This document shows, piece after piece, positions 20,115 through 28,581 of a stretch of DNA of 64,000 nucleotides. A model generated the notes under the pieces. The model saw only the letters and a list, made by a program, of their open reading frames with translations. It had not been told where the DNA came from and did no database searches. This DNA is from Bacteroidales bacterium (GTDB taxonomy: Bacteria; Bacteroidota; Bacteroidia; Bacteroidales; UBA932): positions 1 to 64,000 of the forward strand of contig JAFPVJ010000019.1 of NCBI GenBank assembly GCA_017400135.1. The letters run 5' to 3'. Positions within the stretch are counted from its first letter, which is position 1. Each line of letters starts with the position of its first letter. Made by a program: the position numbers and the translations under genes.

Positions 20115-20637
20115 AGAAAGAAAAATGGACCCTGCCATACCGCCTCTCCTTTACAAAGGAGGGGTGGTTTTTGAATGAGTGTTCGTCACCGTGCTCCAGG
20201 ATGAAATAGCATTCCGGATGCAGGATGCCCGCCTCGAGGACCTTGTCGGGCAGAAACTCCAGTCCCTCCAGCGCGTAGGGCGGATCGGCGAAAACGATGT
20301 CGAACTTCTCGTGGCAGAGCGGCAGGAAATCGAACACGTTGTCCCGGACCATCGTCACGTTGTCCAAGCCCAGTCTCTTGGCCTCGGTCTTGATGAAAGA
20401 GGCGTTTTCGCGGGCCATTTCCACGCAATAGACCCGCCGCGCGCCACGGGACGCGAACTCGAAGGAAACGGCACCGGTGCCTCCGAACAGGTCCAGCACC
20501 TGCAACCCTTCCAGTTCGTATTCGTTGTCCAGGATATTGAACAGGCCCTCCCGGGCGAAATCCGTCGTGGGACGGGCCTTGTAGCCGGCGGGAGGATTGA
20601 TGGTCTTGCCCTTGAGGGTGCCTCCGATGATTCTCAT
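20095..20637 (-). CDS. rsmD: 16S rRNA (guanine-966-N2)-methyltransferase RsmD
   Basis: 180 residues. An SAM-dependent methyltransferase with motif I VLDLFGGTGAVSFEFASRGA and catalytic motif IV FADPPY. The family N-terminus RIIGGTLKGKTI fixes the start at 20637, which overlaps the DUF3822 stop (ATGA, 20634-20637). RsmD methylates G966 of 16S rRNA during 30S assembly. It is the third gene of the operon starting at 21809. Confidence 0.94.
   Translation of the reverse strand: MRIIGGTLKGKTINPPAGYKARPTTDFAREGLFNILDNEYELEGLQVLDLFGGTGAVSFEFASRGARRVYCVEMARENASFIKTEAKRLGLDNVTMVRDNVFDFLPLCHEKFDIVFADPPYALEGLEFLPDKVLEAGILHPECYFILEHGDEHSFKNHPSFVKERRYGRVHFSFFIPRLP
20139..20172 (+). terminator. Intrinsic terminator of prfA embedded in rsmD
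   Basis: A 14-bp stem (ACCGCCTCTCCTTT with AAAGGAGGGGTGGT, two G-U pairs) followed by five T. It lies about 25 nt after the prfA stop, within the last coding part of the opposite-strand rsmD. Confidence 0.75.
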
Positions 20638-21095
20638 GGCCGCTCCACGGACTTGAAGTAGCGGTAGAGGGACATCTCCTCTTCCTGGGAAAGCGGAGAC
20701 TTGACGGTCACGGTGGATACTTCCGGATTGATCTGGAGAGACTTCACCGCGAGGAACAGGTAATATTCCGCCGTCGTGAAATCCGGGGCCGGATAGGAAT
20801 TGGCGAGCAGCAGGCGCCCGCCCTGGGCGATGGCCAGGTTCAGGACACCGTCCCCGTAATGCAGGAGGATCTTGTTGTATTCCGGGCAAGCCTCCAGGCC
20901 GGAAACCAGGTCGTAGAGGACAGGGGGCTGTCCGTCCGGCGTGGAAAAAAGAAAGACCGCGTCATACTGGGGCACCTCCAGGAAGGAGACCGCCTCAGAC
21001 TCGGCCAGGGGATATAATTCACCAAGAATGCACCTTGCGTCTCCCTCTTCGAAACAGCGGGAAGGCACCAAGGTGCATTTCTGTATTGCAGACAT
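20634..21095 (-). CDS. DUF3822 family protein
   Basis: 153 residues. It matches the Bacteroidota DUF3822 family, which often lies immediately before rsmD, as here (ATGA overlap). Visible stretches are DAVFLFSTPDGQPPVLYDLVSGL and TTAEYYLFLAVKSLQINPE. The fold is thought to be related to actin-like PilM/FtsA proteins, but no nucleotide motif is obvious. Function unknown. Confidence 0.8.
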   Translation of the reverse strand: MSAIQKCTLVPSRCFEEGDARCILGELYPLAESEAVSFLEVPQYDAVFLFSTPDGQPPVLYDLVSGLEACPEYNKILLHYGDGVLNLAIAQGGRLLLANSYPAPDFTTAEYYLFLAVKSLQINPEVSTVTVKSPLSQEEEMSLYRYFKSVERP

Positions 21096-21104
21096 GGGAA
21101 AGGA

Positions 21105-21809
21105 CTACTCCCAGTTACCGGCGTTGTTGTTCGGGGCGGAAATGCTGCCGACCTGCAGACCCTCGTAGCGGTTCATGTCGCGCTGCTCGGCGTCCAGGTT
21201 GATACGGAGCTGGTTGTCCATGCCCTTGAGGAGGGACTTGTACGGCATCTTGGCCTCGAAGAGAGGGACCTGCACGCCGGAGACCGTCTTGACGATGGCG
21301 TCCATGATGACCTCGTCACCGTCGGAGAACGGGATGTACTTGATGTTGTTGATGTCGAAATCCTTGCGGGAAGCGAACAGGGTGTCCTTCACGGGAATCT
21401 TGTGCTCGACGGAGAACACGAGGTTCTTGTCGCCCGCCTCGTAGAGCTTGAGGAGATCGAGACCGGTCATCTTGCCCTTGCCCTTGAAAGCCTTCTTGAC
21501 GGCCTCGGTGTGGGCCCAGGCGAGGGAGTCGTCGGCGGAGCCGACCTGCATGACGATGGGCATCTGGCCCTTCAGGTAGAAGTCCTTGAGGGAATCCAGG
21601 TCCGCGGTGAAGTGGCCGGTGACGCCTTTGAAGGCGACTTCCAGCGTACGGATGTCCTTGAGCTGCTGGATGGCGACTTCCTTGCGGGCGTCCCTTTCCT
21701 TGTTGAAGTTAACCGGCTTCAAGATGCTGGCGACGATGGCATACGCCAAAAGGGCGATGATGACGGGGAGTACAAACCAGGTGAGTACCTTTTTCAGAGT
21801 GTCGTTCAT
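21105..21809 (-). CDS. Conserved membrane-anchored protein of unknown function
   Basis: 234 residues with one N-terminal transmembrane helix (VLTWFVLPVIIALLAYAIVAS, about residues 8-28) and a large hydrophilic domain. The segment after the helix (ERDARKEVAIQQLKDIRTLEVAFKGVTGHFT) recalls the long N-terminal helix of pseudopilin-like proteins, but no prepilin peptidase site is evident. The ATG at 21809 is chosen from the promoter at 21842-21849 and the start of the TM helix. It heads the operon with DUF3822 and rsmD. Confidence 0.7.
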   Translation of the reverse strand: MNDTLKKVLTWFVLPVIIALLAYAIVASILKPVNFNKERDARKEVAIQQLKDIRTLEVAFKGVTGHFTADLDSLKDFYLKGQMPIVMQVGSADDSLAWAHTEAVKKAFKGKGKMTGLDLLKLYEAGDKNLVFSVEHKIPVKDTLFASRKDFDINNIKYIPFSDGDEVIMDAIVKTVSGVQVPLFEAKMPYKSLLKGMDNQLRINLDAEQRDMNRYEGLQVGSISAPNNNAGNWE

Positions 21810-21841
21810 TATTGGGTGTTTTTTATATTCCAACTGTCCGA

Positions 21842-21849
21842 CAAAGTTA
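21842..21849 (-). promoter_or_regulatory. Bacteroidota -7 element TAACTTTG
   Basis: 32 nt upstream of the ATG at 21809; divergent from the nrnA promoter. Confidence 0.55.
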
Positions 21850-21881
21850 TAAAAACGATTTATTAAATGCAATATTCTTCG

Positions 21882-21889
21882 TAAATTTG
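21882..21889 (+). promoter_or_regulatory. Bacteroidota -7 element TAAATTTG
   Basis: 27 nt upstream of the nrnA ATG at 21917. Confidence 0.55.
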
Positions 21890-21916
21890 CAGTTGATTTT
21901 GGATGCAGCAATCCCC

Positions 21917-22981
21917 ATGCCGAAGCCGTTTTCCATACCGGGCCCCGACGCGGCCGCTTTCGAGAACCTCGCCCTACGGGCGGACCGGATCGGCATCGTC
22001 ACGCATACCCGCCCCGACGGAGATGCCATCGGGAGCTGCCTGGCGCTGAAGCGTTACCTCGAAGCGAGGCTTGGCGCCTCCGGAAAATGCCGCATCCTCC
22101 TGGACACGGACGCGCCCGATGCCGTGCGGTTCCTCTTCTCCCCCGCCGACTGTCGCGAGACCCTCGTTTTCGAGCGGGACGCAGCGGCGGTGCGGGAATG
22201 GACGGCCGGCTGCGGCTTGTTTGTCTTTCTGGACCTCAACAACCTTTCCCGTACCGGCGGGATGGAAGACCTGTTCCGCGCCTCCGGTGCTCCCAGGATC
22301 CTGGTGGACCACCACCTTCATCCCGAGCGGTCGGAGTTCGGCCTGGCATTCTCCGAGACGGAGGTGTCTTCGACCTGCGAACTGCTGTACCATATCCTTC
22401 GCACCTTCCCCTCCTGTGCAGGCAAGGATCTGCCGGAAGGCTGCCCCGAACCGCTGCTGACCGGCATCACCACCGACACGAACAATTTCGCCAACTCCGT
22501 TTTCGAAGGCACGTTGGAAACGGTCGCAGCCCTGTTGCAGGCCGGCGCGGACCGGGATCGCATCCTGGAACATATCTACAACGAATATCCCGAACGGCGG
22601 ATCCGCCTGATGGGCCACCTGCTGGACCGGGAGCTGACCATCTCCGACAAGGGGGTCGCCTGCATGATTCTTGACGGCGAGACCGCCCGGGCATACGGCA
22701 TCCGGGAAGGCGAAACCGAGGGCTTCGTCAACATCCCCCTTTCCATTGACCGTGTCCGGCTGAGCCTCTTCCTGAAACAGTCCGGAGACGAATACCGTGT
22801 CTCCATCCGCTCCAAGAGGGGCTGGTCGGCCCGGAATCTGGCTGCCCGTTATTTTTCCGGCGGCGGGCACGAACAGGCCTCCGGCGGACGCATTCCGCTG
22901 GGCGGAGACCTGCAAACCAAGGACGACGTGGCCGCCTTCGTCGCCCGCTGTACCGATGAATTCCTGAAAGATGAAGCATAA
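21917..22981 (+). CDS. nrnA: DHH-family bifunctional oligoribonuclease/PAP phosphatase (NrnA-like)
   Basis: 354 residues. The DHH phosphoesterase motifs are HTRPDGDAIGS (residues 30-40), VFLDLNN, and the DHH triad at 131-133 (ILVDHHLHP). The DHHA1 domain carries GGGHEQASGG near the C-terminus. NrnA-type enzymes degrade very short RNAs and pAp or cyclic-dinucleotide products. The ATG at 21917 fits the promoter. The next gene starts 11 nt before its stop, implying translational coupling with the FKBP lipoprotein. Confidence 0.9.
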   Translation: MPKPFSIPGPDAAAFENLALRADRIGIVTHTRPDGDAIGSCLALKRYLEARLGASGKCRILLDTDAPDAVRFLFSPADCRETLVFERDAAAVREWTAGCGLFVFLDLNNLSRTGGMEDLFRASGAPRILVDHHLHPERSEFGLAFSETEVSSTCELLYHILRTFPSCAGKDLPEGCPEPLLTGITTDTNNFANSVFEGTLETVAALLQAGADRDRILEHIYNEYPERRIRLMGHLLDRELTISDKGVACMILDGETARAYGIREGETEGFVNIPLSIDRVRLSLFLKQSGDEYRVSIRSKRGWSARNLAARYFSGGGHEQASGGRIPLGGDLQTKDDVAAFVARCTDEFLKDEA

Positions 22982-23513
22982 AATACTGACACTGTCCTGT
23001 GCCTTGCTGGCTCTCGTCTCCTGCGGAAAATCCTCGCTGGAGACGACTTTCGCCAAGCAGAGCGAGAACATCGACAAATACGTCACCAAGCAACTGGAGT
23101 CCCATCCCGAGTACCAGGTGGTTTATAACGATGGCGCCGTCAGGATGATCGTCGCCGAAGGGGAAGGGACCGAACTGGCCAAGGGCGGTTCCGTCACTTT
23201 CTACTACGCCGGATACAACTTCAACAATTCCTCGATCTCGGCCGGCACGATGTTCGCAACCAACGATCCGGACATCGCCGCTTCGGCGAAATGGGACCTG
23301 TCCGATTCGACGGCCTTCCTTCCCCGCACCGTTACGCTCGGGAAGGACAAGCTGGTCCACGGCCTGGAGCTCGGGCTGGACGGCGTCCGGAGCGGAGAGG
23401 ACTGCTATATCTTCTTTTCCGGCAAACATGGTTTCGGAAAGAGGCAGATTGGCACGATTCCTGCCAATGCATCGCTGTGCTACCATGTCCGGGTGGAAGA
23501 AGTGAATGATTGA
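22971..23513 (+). CDS. FKBP-type peptidyl-prolyl isomerase lipoprotein
   Basis: 180 residues. The lipoprotein signal ends at Cys18 (ALVSC). The C-terminal 110 residues form an FKBP-type domain (GGSVTFYYAGYNFNN...LVHGLELGLDGVRSGEDCYIFFSGKHGFG). It would assist folding of exported proteins at the outer membrane. It overlaps nrnA by 11 nt and is followed by a second, larger FKBP lipoprotein. Confidence 0.85.
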   Translation: MKHKILTLSCALLALVSCGKSSLETTFAKQSENIDKYVTKQLESHPEYQVVYNDGAVRMIVAEGEGTELAKGGSVTFYYAGYNFNNSSISAGTMFATNDPDIAASAKWDLSDSTAFLPRTVTLGKDKLVHGLELGLDGVRSGEDCYIFFSGKHGFGKRQIGTIPANASLCYHVRVEEVND

Positions 23514-23536
23514 TTGAATAAGATTACGCAACGATA

Positions 23537-24580
23537 ATGAAAAGAACTTTCGCATTCGCCTGTCTCGCGGCGGCCCTGATGATTGCAGGAAGCTGCGCCA
23601 AAGCGCCGAAGACAGGCATCAACGACGCCAGCAAGCGGTATTTTGACGCATGGGTCACCGTCCACTGCCCCGACGCCCCACAGACCGAGCTGGGTTCCCG
23701 CATCACGTCCGACAGCCCGGGGACGGGTGCGCTGATCGGTTCCCTGGAGGACACCCCTTTCGTGTACGCCAACTATACCCTGACGGACCTTGCGGGCAAT
23801 GTCAGTGCCACGACCGACAAGAAGCTTTCCCAGCAGATCGGCACATTTGCCGAGTCATATTATTATGGCCCGACGGTCATTTGCCGGTATCAGGGTTATC
23901 TCTCCGCCGGCATCACTGAAATGATGGAAACGATGCGTGTCGGAGGGACCCGGACCGCCGTGATCCCCGGCTGGCTGACATCGACCGCCACGACCAACTA
24001 CTTCGAGACGGCACAGGAATACATCGACCAGGTCAGCGGGACGGACATCATCTACACCACCGAGATTCTGGAGGCCATCCCCGACATCGCGAAATGGGAG
24101 ACCGACTCCCTCGCCCGCTTCATGGCCCGCCACTACCCCGGCGTCGATTCCACCGCCTACGGTTACTATTACGTCCAGACCCAGGAGCCGAAGGATACCA
24201 GCGAGTTCGAATCCGGCACCGTCTACATCAACTACACGGGACGTCTACTGAACGGCCAGGTCTTCGACTCCACGATCCGTGACACGACCCGGAAATACCG
24301 TATCTACCAGGACAGCAAGACCTACGAGCCGATGAGTCTCAGCTGGCCCTCTTCCGATGATGAAACACTGACCACCTCGGACGGCGGATCCCTGATCGAA
24401 GGATTCACCAAGTGTATCCAGGGGATGAAGGCCGGCGAGAAAGGCATCTGCTTCTTTTATTCGGCTCTCGGTTACGGCATCACCGGAGGCGGATCCACCA
24501 TTCCGGCCTGCTCGCCGCTCTGCTTCGAGATCGAGATGCTGGGCAAGAACGAAGACGGGTCCATCGACACCCTCGACTGA
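23537..24580 (+). CDS. Large FKBP-type peptidyl-prolyl isomerase lipoprotein
   Basis: 347 residues, lipoprotein signal to Cys20 (MIAGSC). Two FKBP-like regions are visible: a divergent N-terminal one (about 60-200, with ITEMMETMRVGGTRTAVIPGW) and a more canonical C-terminal one (about 215-335, VYINYTGRLLNGQVFDSTIRD and IEGFTKCIQGMKAGEKGICFF). The size and duplication suggest a periplasmic chaperone; the gliding-associated PPIase GldI is a distant relative by type, but no gliding genes are present. Confidence 0.82.
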   Translation: MKRTFAFACLAAALMIAGSCAKAPKTGINDASKRYFDAWVTVHCPDAPQTELGSRITSDSPGTGALIGSLEDTPFVYANYTLTDLAGNVSATTDKKLSQQIGTFAESYYYGPTVICRYQGYLSAGITEMMETMRVGGTRTAVIPGWLTSTATTNYFETAQEYIDQVSGTDIIYTTEILEAIPDIAKWETDSLARFMARHYPGVDSTAYGYYYVQTQEPKDTSEFESGTVYINYTGRLLNGQVFDSTIRDTTRKYRIYQDSKTYEPMSLSWPSSDDETLTTSDGGSLIEGFTKCIQGMKAGEKGICFFYSALGYGITGGGSTIPACSPLCFEIEMLGKNEDGSIDTLD

Positions 24581-24591
24581 TCGCCGGACCG

Positions 24592-25986
24592 ATGGCAGGA
24601 AAAACGGCACCCACCGAGCTGGGTACCATGAAGATCGGTACCCTTCTGAAGATGTACGCAGTCCCGGGCATCATTGCCATGACTGCGTCTTCTTTGTATA
24701 ATGTCGTCGACAGCATCTACATCGGTCACATCAAAGATGTCGGCCACTATGCCATCTCCGGACTGGCCGTCTCCTTCCCCCTGATGAATCTCTCGGCCGC
24801 CCTCGGAACCCTGGTCGGCGTCGGTGCCATGACGATGATTTCCGTCATGCTGGGGCAGCGCAACTATGAGACCGCCAACAAGGTCCTCGCCAACGTCCTG
24901 TCCCTCAACCTGATCATCGGAGCCCTTTTCACCGTCCTGACGCTGCTCTTCCTGGATCCGATCCTGTATTTCTTCGGCGCCAGCGAGAACACCCTCCCCT
25001 TCGCCCGAGACTACATGTTCATCATTCTCCTGGGCAACGCTTTCACACATCTGTATTTTGGGTTCAACGGCATCATCCGGGCCGCAGGACACCCAAAAGT
25101 GGCTATGGGCCTGACCCTGTTCACCGTCATCTCCAACGCCATCCTAGACCCCATCTTCATCTTCGTGCTGGGCCTGGGTATCCAGGGCGCCGCCATTGCG
25201 ACGGTGATCTGCCAGCTGATGGCGCTCAGCTACAGCCTGCGCTTCCTTTCCGACAAGGAACGGGTCCTGCACTTCCCGCGTCCGATCTTCCAGCTGGACT
25301 GGAGGATCGCCCGGCAGTCCCTGGCCATCGGCCTGGGGCCTTTCCTGATGAACTGCGCCTCCTGCGTCGTGGCCATCTTCATCAACCAGCAGCTGCGCAA
25401 GTACGGTGGGGACCTGGCCATCGGCGCCTATGGCATCGCCAACCGCATCACGATGATCTTCGTCATGATCTGCATGGGCTTCAACCAAGGTCTGCAACCG
25501 ATCGCCGGCTACAATTACGGCGCCCGGCAATACAGCCGCGTCAAGGAGATATTCATCCTGACGGCGAAATGGGAGACGCTCGTCACCACCGTCTGCTTCC
25601 TGATCTGCGTCCTTCTGCCCGGACCCGCAGTCCGGCTTTTCACCAACGATCCGCAACTGGTCCGTCTTGCCACCCACGGCCTGCGCATCATGAACTGCGG
25701 CTTTTTCGCCGTCGGCTACGGCATCGTCGCCGGCAATTTCTTCCAATGCCTGGGCATGGTCAAGAAGTCCATCTTCCTCTCCCTGACCCGGCAGCTCCTG
25801 ATCCTCGTCCCCATCGTCTACCTGCTGCCCCTCTGGCTACAGGAAACGGGTGTCTGGATCAGCTTCCCGATTTCGGACGTTCTCGCGACCGTCATAGCTC
25901 TCTTCTTCATCCACAGTCTGTTCCGCAAATTCGACCAACTCAAGGATGGCGAGGAGCCTACCCTCCTCGGCAGCAGCATTCAGTAA
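24592..25986 (+). CDS. MATE-family efflux transporter
   Basis: 464 residues with about 12 transmembrane helices. MATE signatures include SLYNVVDSIYIGHI at the N-terminus, GQRNYETANK and the repeat-like GFNQGLQPIAGYNYGA in the second half. It exports cationic compounds or metabolites using Na+ or H+ gradients. The ATG at 24592 is 11 nt after the FKBP stop; an internal ATG at 24628 (MKIGTLLKMY) is an alternative. It is followed after 3 nt by the cytidylate-kinase-like gene. Confidence 0.9.
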   Translation: MAGKTAPTELGTMKIGTLLKMYAVPGIIAMTASSLYNVVDSIYIGHIKDVGHYAISGLAVSFPLMNLSAALGTLVGVGAMTMISVMLGQRNYETANKVLANVLSLNLIIGALFTVLTLLFLDPILYFFGASENTLPFARDYMFIILLGNAFTHLYFGFNGIIRAAGHPKVAMGLTLFTVISNAILDPIFIFVLGLGIQGAAIATVICQLMALSYSLRFLSDKERVLHFPRPIFQLDWRIARQSLAIGLGPFLMNCASCVVAIFINQQLRKYGGDLAIGAYGIANRITMIFVMICMGFNQGLQPIAGYNYGARQYSRVKEIFILTAKWETLVTTVCFLICVLLPGPAVRLFTNDPQLVRLATHGLRIMNCGFFAVGYGIVAGNFFQCLGMVKKSIFLSLTRQLLILVPIVYLLPLWLQETGVWISFPISDVLATVIALFFIHSLFRKFDQLKDGEEPTLLGSSIQ

Positions 25987-25989
25987 ACC

Positions 25990-26616
25990 ATGGCAAAGAA
26001 GATCCTCATCACCATCGGGCGTCAGTTCGGCAGCGGAGGAAAGGCCGTCGCCCATATCCTGGGTCAGAGACTGGGCATCCCCGTCTATGACAACGAGCTC
26101 ATCGATGAAGCGGCGAAGAAAAGCGGCTTCAGCAAGGACCTGTTTGAGGGAAGCGACGAAAAGAAACGGACGTTCTCCCTCTCGAGCCTCTTCAGTTCGA
26201 ACCGCTACGGCCATTTCAGCGACAACTACATCAATGACGCGGACCTCTTCCGCATCCAGAGCGAGACGATACGCAGCCTGGCCGAAAAAGGGCCTGCGAT
26301 CTTCGTCGGACGGGCCTCCGACTTTGTCCTGAGGGACATGGACAGCATCGATGTCTTCCTGACTTCCCCGTTGGAAGTGCGCAAGATGTTCGTCGCGTCC
26401 CGGGAAGGTTTCTCCGAAGAAGAAGCCGAAACCCTGATCCTCAAGCGCGAGAAAGAGCGCGAAGCCTATTACAACTACATCACCTTCGGCAACTGGGGCG
26501 TGGCCTCCAATTACGACCTCTGCATCGACAGTTCGGTGCTGGGTTTCGAAGGGACCGCCGACCTCATCATAGAGTTTGCCCGCAAGAGAGGATACCTGAC
26601 GGATGAGGAGGCTTGA
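25990..26616 (+). CDS. Cytidylate kinase-like family protein
   Basis: 208 residues. The P-loop-like sequence GRQFGSGGKAVAHILGQRLG at residues 10-29 and the YDNELIDEAAKKSG segment mark the cytidylate-kinase-like family, which is distinct from canonical Cmk. The substrate is not established. Other visible regions are IFVGRASDFVLRD and KREKEREAYYNYIT, similar to the family lid. It overlaps the following serine hydrolase by 14 nt, so both are probably in one operon beginning at nrnA. Confidence 0.85.
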   Translation: MAKKILITIGRQFGSGGKAVAHILGQRLGIPVYDNELIDEAAKKSGFSKDLFEGSDEKKRTFSLSSLFSSNRYGHFSDNYINDADLFRIQSETIRSLAEKGPAIFVGRASDFVLRDMDSIDVFLTSPLEVRKMFVASREGFSEEEAETLILKREKEREAYYNYITFGNWGVASNYDLCIDSSVLGFEGTADLIIEFARKRGYLTDEEA

Positions 26617-27889
26617 CAAAAAGCGTTTGATTCCGGCCCTGGCTGCCGTCCTGATCGCCGCGTGCGCACTGATCGCGGCGGGACAGTGGCGCGACCGTGC
26701 GCCGCTCAAGATCCCCGTGGACCTCAACGCCACCCTTACCAACGAACTGTCGGACACCGCCGTGCTCCGGGGTCTGGACAGGCAGATCCGGGAATACATG
26801 CAGGAGTGGAACCTCAAGGGTGCCTCCCTCTGCATCATGCGGCACGATTCGCTGCTCTACGCCAAAGGCTACGGTATCGCAGACAAGGACGTCCGGATGA
26901 GCCCGGCCACCCTGCTGAGGGTCGCTTCCGTCTCGAAACTGATCACCGCGGCCGGTATCATGCTCCTGCAGGAGTGCGGACTGCTGGCGCTGGACGACTG
27001 CGTGTTCGCCCCGGGCGGAGTCCTGGAAGAATTCTCCGACGTGATCAGGGACGAACGGATCTACGACATCACCATCCGGCACCTGCTGATGCACGAGGCC
27101 GGATTCACCGCCCGCGCGGGCGGCGATCCGATGTTCAGCACCCGAAGCCTGATGAAGGCCAACGGCTGGAAGACGCCCCCGGACAGCGAAACCCTCGCAC
27201 GCGCCATCCTGAAACGGGAACTGTTTTTCGATCCCGGCACCGCTTCGGAGTATTCCAACTTCGGCTACCTCCTGCTCAGCCTGGTCATCGAGCGCGTGAC
27301 CGGCGAACCGTACGAAGACTGGATCCGGGAGAACGTCCTTCGGGCGGCCCACTGCACCGACATGCACATCGCCTACAACTTCTACAAGGACCGCTATCCG
27401 GGTGAGACCCGCTATTACATGCAGGCCAACGACAAGCCCGTGGAGCGCTACGACAACAGCGGCGTCCAGGTACCCCGTTGCTACGGCGGCAACGACATCC
27501 GGGCCCTGAAAGGTGCGGGCGCCTGGGTCACTTCCGTACCGGAACTGGCGCGCTTCGTGGCTTCCATCGACGGGCAGGACGAAGTCCCGGACATCCTGAG
27601 CCGGGAAAGCATCGCCCAGATGACCTTCGTCACCGACAGCGTCACCTACGGCCTGGGGTGGAACGACATCTCCGAAGAAGGTGTCTGGACTCGGACGGGG
27701 ACCTTCTCGGGAACGAGCGCCCTGATCAAAAACTACCCGGACGGCGAGTGCTGGATCATGGTGACCAACACGGGAACCTGGCGCGGACCGGCCTTCACGA
27801 AATTCACGGCCGCCCTGTTCGGACGCCTGCGGGAAGAGTATTCCGTCGTCCTGCCGGCCCGCGATTTTTTCTACCGTACCGAGGAATAA
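26603..27889 (+). CDS. Beta-lactamase-family serine hydrolase
   Basis: 428 residues with an N-terminal signal anchor (LIPALAAVLIAACALIAAG). The serine-hydrolase motifs SxxK (S109-V-S-K112) and YSN (about 218, SEYSNFGY) are present. The third motif, usually HTG or KTG, appears as RTG in TRTGTFSGTSA. Penicillin-binding-type esterases and peptidases of this class act in the periplasm; substrate unknown and antibiotic resistance should not be assumed. Its start overlaps the preceding kinase-like gene. Confidence 0.83.
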   Translation: MRRLDKKRLIPALAAVLIAACALIAAGQWRDRAPLKIPVDLNATLTNELSDTAVLRGLDRQIREYMQEWNLKGASLCIMRHDSLLYAKGYGIADKDVRMSPATLLRVASVSKLITAAGIMLLQECGLLALDDCVFAPGGVLEEFSDVIRDERIYDITIRHLLMHEAGFTARAGGDPMFSTRSLMKANGWKTPPDSETLARAILKRELFFDPGTASEYSNFGYLLLSLVIERVTGEPYEDWIRENVLRAAHCTDMHIAYNFYKDRYPGETRYYMQANDKPVERYDNSGVQVPRCYGGNDIRALKGAGAWVTSVPELARFVASIDGQDEVPDILSRESIAQMTFVTDSVTYGLGWNDISEEGVWTRTGTFSGTSALIKNYPDGECWIMVTNTGTWRGPAFTKFTAALFGRLREEYSVVLPARDFFYRTEE

Positions 27890-27951
27890 TTTTGGACTTT
27901 TTTCTATATTTACCGAGGTAAAGTCAACAATAACCCCAAAATCATACCATT

Positions 27952-28428
27952 ATGAAACCTTTGAAGTACATTGCAGCGGGACTGGCCGCCATCATGCTCC
28001 TCTCCTCCTGCTCCGTCATCAAGAACCTCACTTCCAACGCCACCAGCACCGGATCCAACACCGGCGGTGCCCTGGCAGCCCTCTATCAGATCTTCAAGGC
28101 CACCGGCGCCCTCGACCTGAGCAACCTGACGAACATCATCAATCTCGGTAAAGTACTGACCGGTGCCTCCGCCCTGGCCGATGCCACGGAAGCTTTCACC
28201 ACCGATTTCACCTCCGGCCTGATCGAAGGTTCGTCCAAGCTGATCAATGACAGCAATGTCCAGAGCGTAATGACGGCCCTCAAGGCCTTGTCCAATGTGG
28301 ATGCGACGGCCATCTCACAAGCCGCGGATGCCGCCGCGAAGGGGACGGTGACTTCCCTGAACTCCGCCACGGCCGGCGTAGCTCCCACCCTGGCGCAGCT
28401 GACCAGCATCTTCAAGGCGATGCAGTAA
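27952..28428 (+). CDS. Small lipoprotein of unknown function
   Basis: 158 residues. Lipobox LLSSC gives Cys20. The rest is Ala/Thr/Ser/Asn-rich and predicted helical (LSNLTNIINLGKVLTGASALADATEAF...) with no recognisable domain. A near-consensus promoter box TATATTTA lies at 27905-27912. It is followed by a strong terminator at 28447-28481. Confidence 0.7.
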   Translation: MKPLKYIAAGLAAIMLLSSCSVIKNLTSNATSTGSNTGGALAALYQIFKATGALDLSNLTNIINLGKVLTGASALADATEAFTTDFTSGLIEGSSKLINDSNVQSVMTALKALSNVDATAISQAADAAAKGTVTSLNSATAGVAPTLAQLTSIFKAMQ

Positions 28429-28446
28429 GCCTCAGAGCCCGACATT

Positions 28447-28481
28447 AAGCGGGCAGCCAGCGATGTGCTGGCTGCCCGCTT
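28447..28481 (+). terminator. Perfect 15-bp GC-rich hairpin
   Basis: AAGCGGGCAGCCAGC and its exact complement around a GATGT loop, ending in TTT. It lies 18 nt after the small lipoprotein stop and is a convincing intrinsic terminator. Confidence 0.85.
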
Positions 28482-28488
28482 TTGCGTA

Positions 28489-28570
28489 GCCGACGGGACG
28501 GGGAGGAGTTTGGGAAGCATTCCCCGAAGGGTTCTTTCCTGCTTCCCAAACTCCTCCCCGTCCTGTCGGC
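28489..28570. repeat. Long hairpin with conserved apical loop, copy 1
   Basis: Two 31-nt arms (28489-28519 and 28540-28570) pair with one G-U and enclose a 20-nt loop beginning TTCCCCGAAGGGTT. A second element at 47637-47719 has the same loop start and the same arm length but unrelated outer arm sequence. This copy lies between the terminator of the small lipoprotein and the 3' end of pta. Confidence 0.8.
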
Positions 28571-28581
28571 GTCAATGCCCG

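Noticed and set aside
28489..28570. CRISPR, integron attC or IS end interpretation of the long hairpin
   Set aside because: Only one unit per site, no spacers, no integrase or transposase nearby, and no target-site duplication seen.
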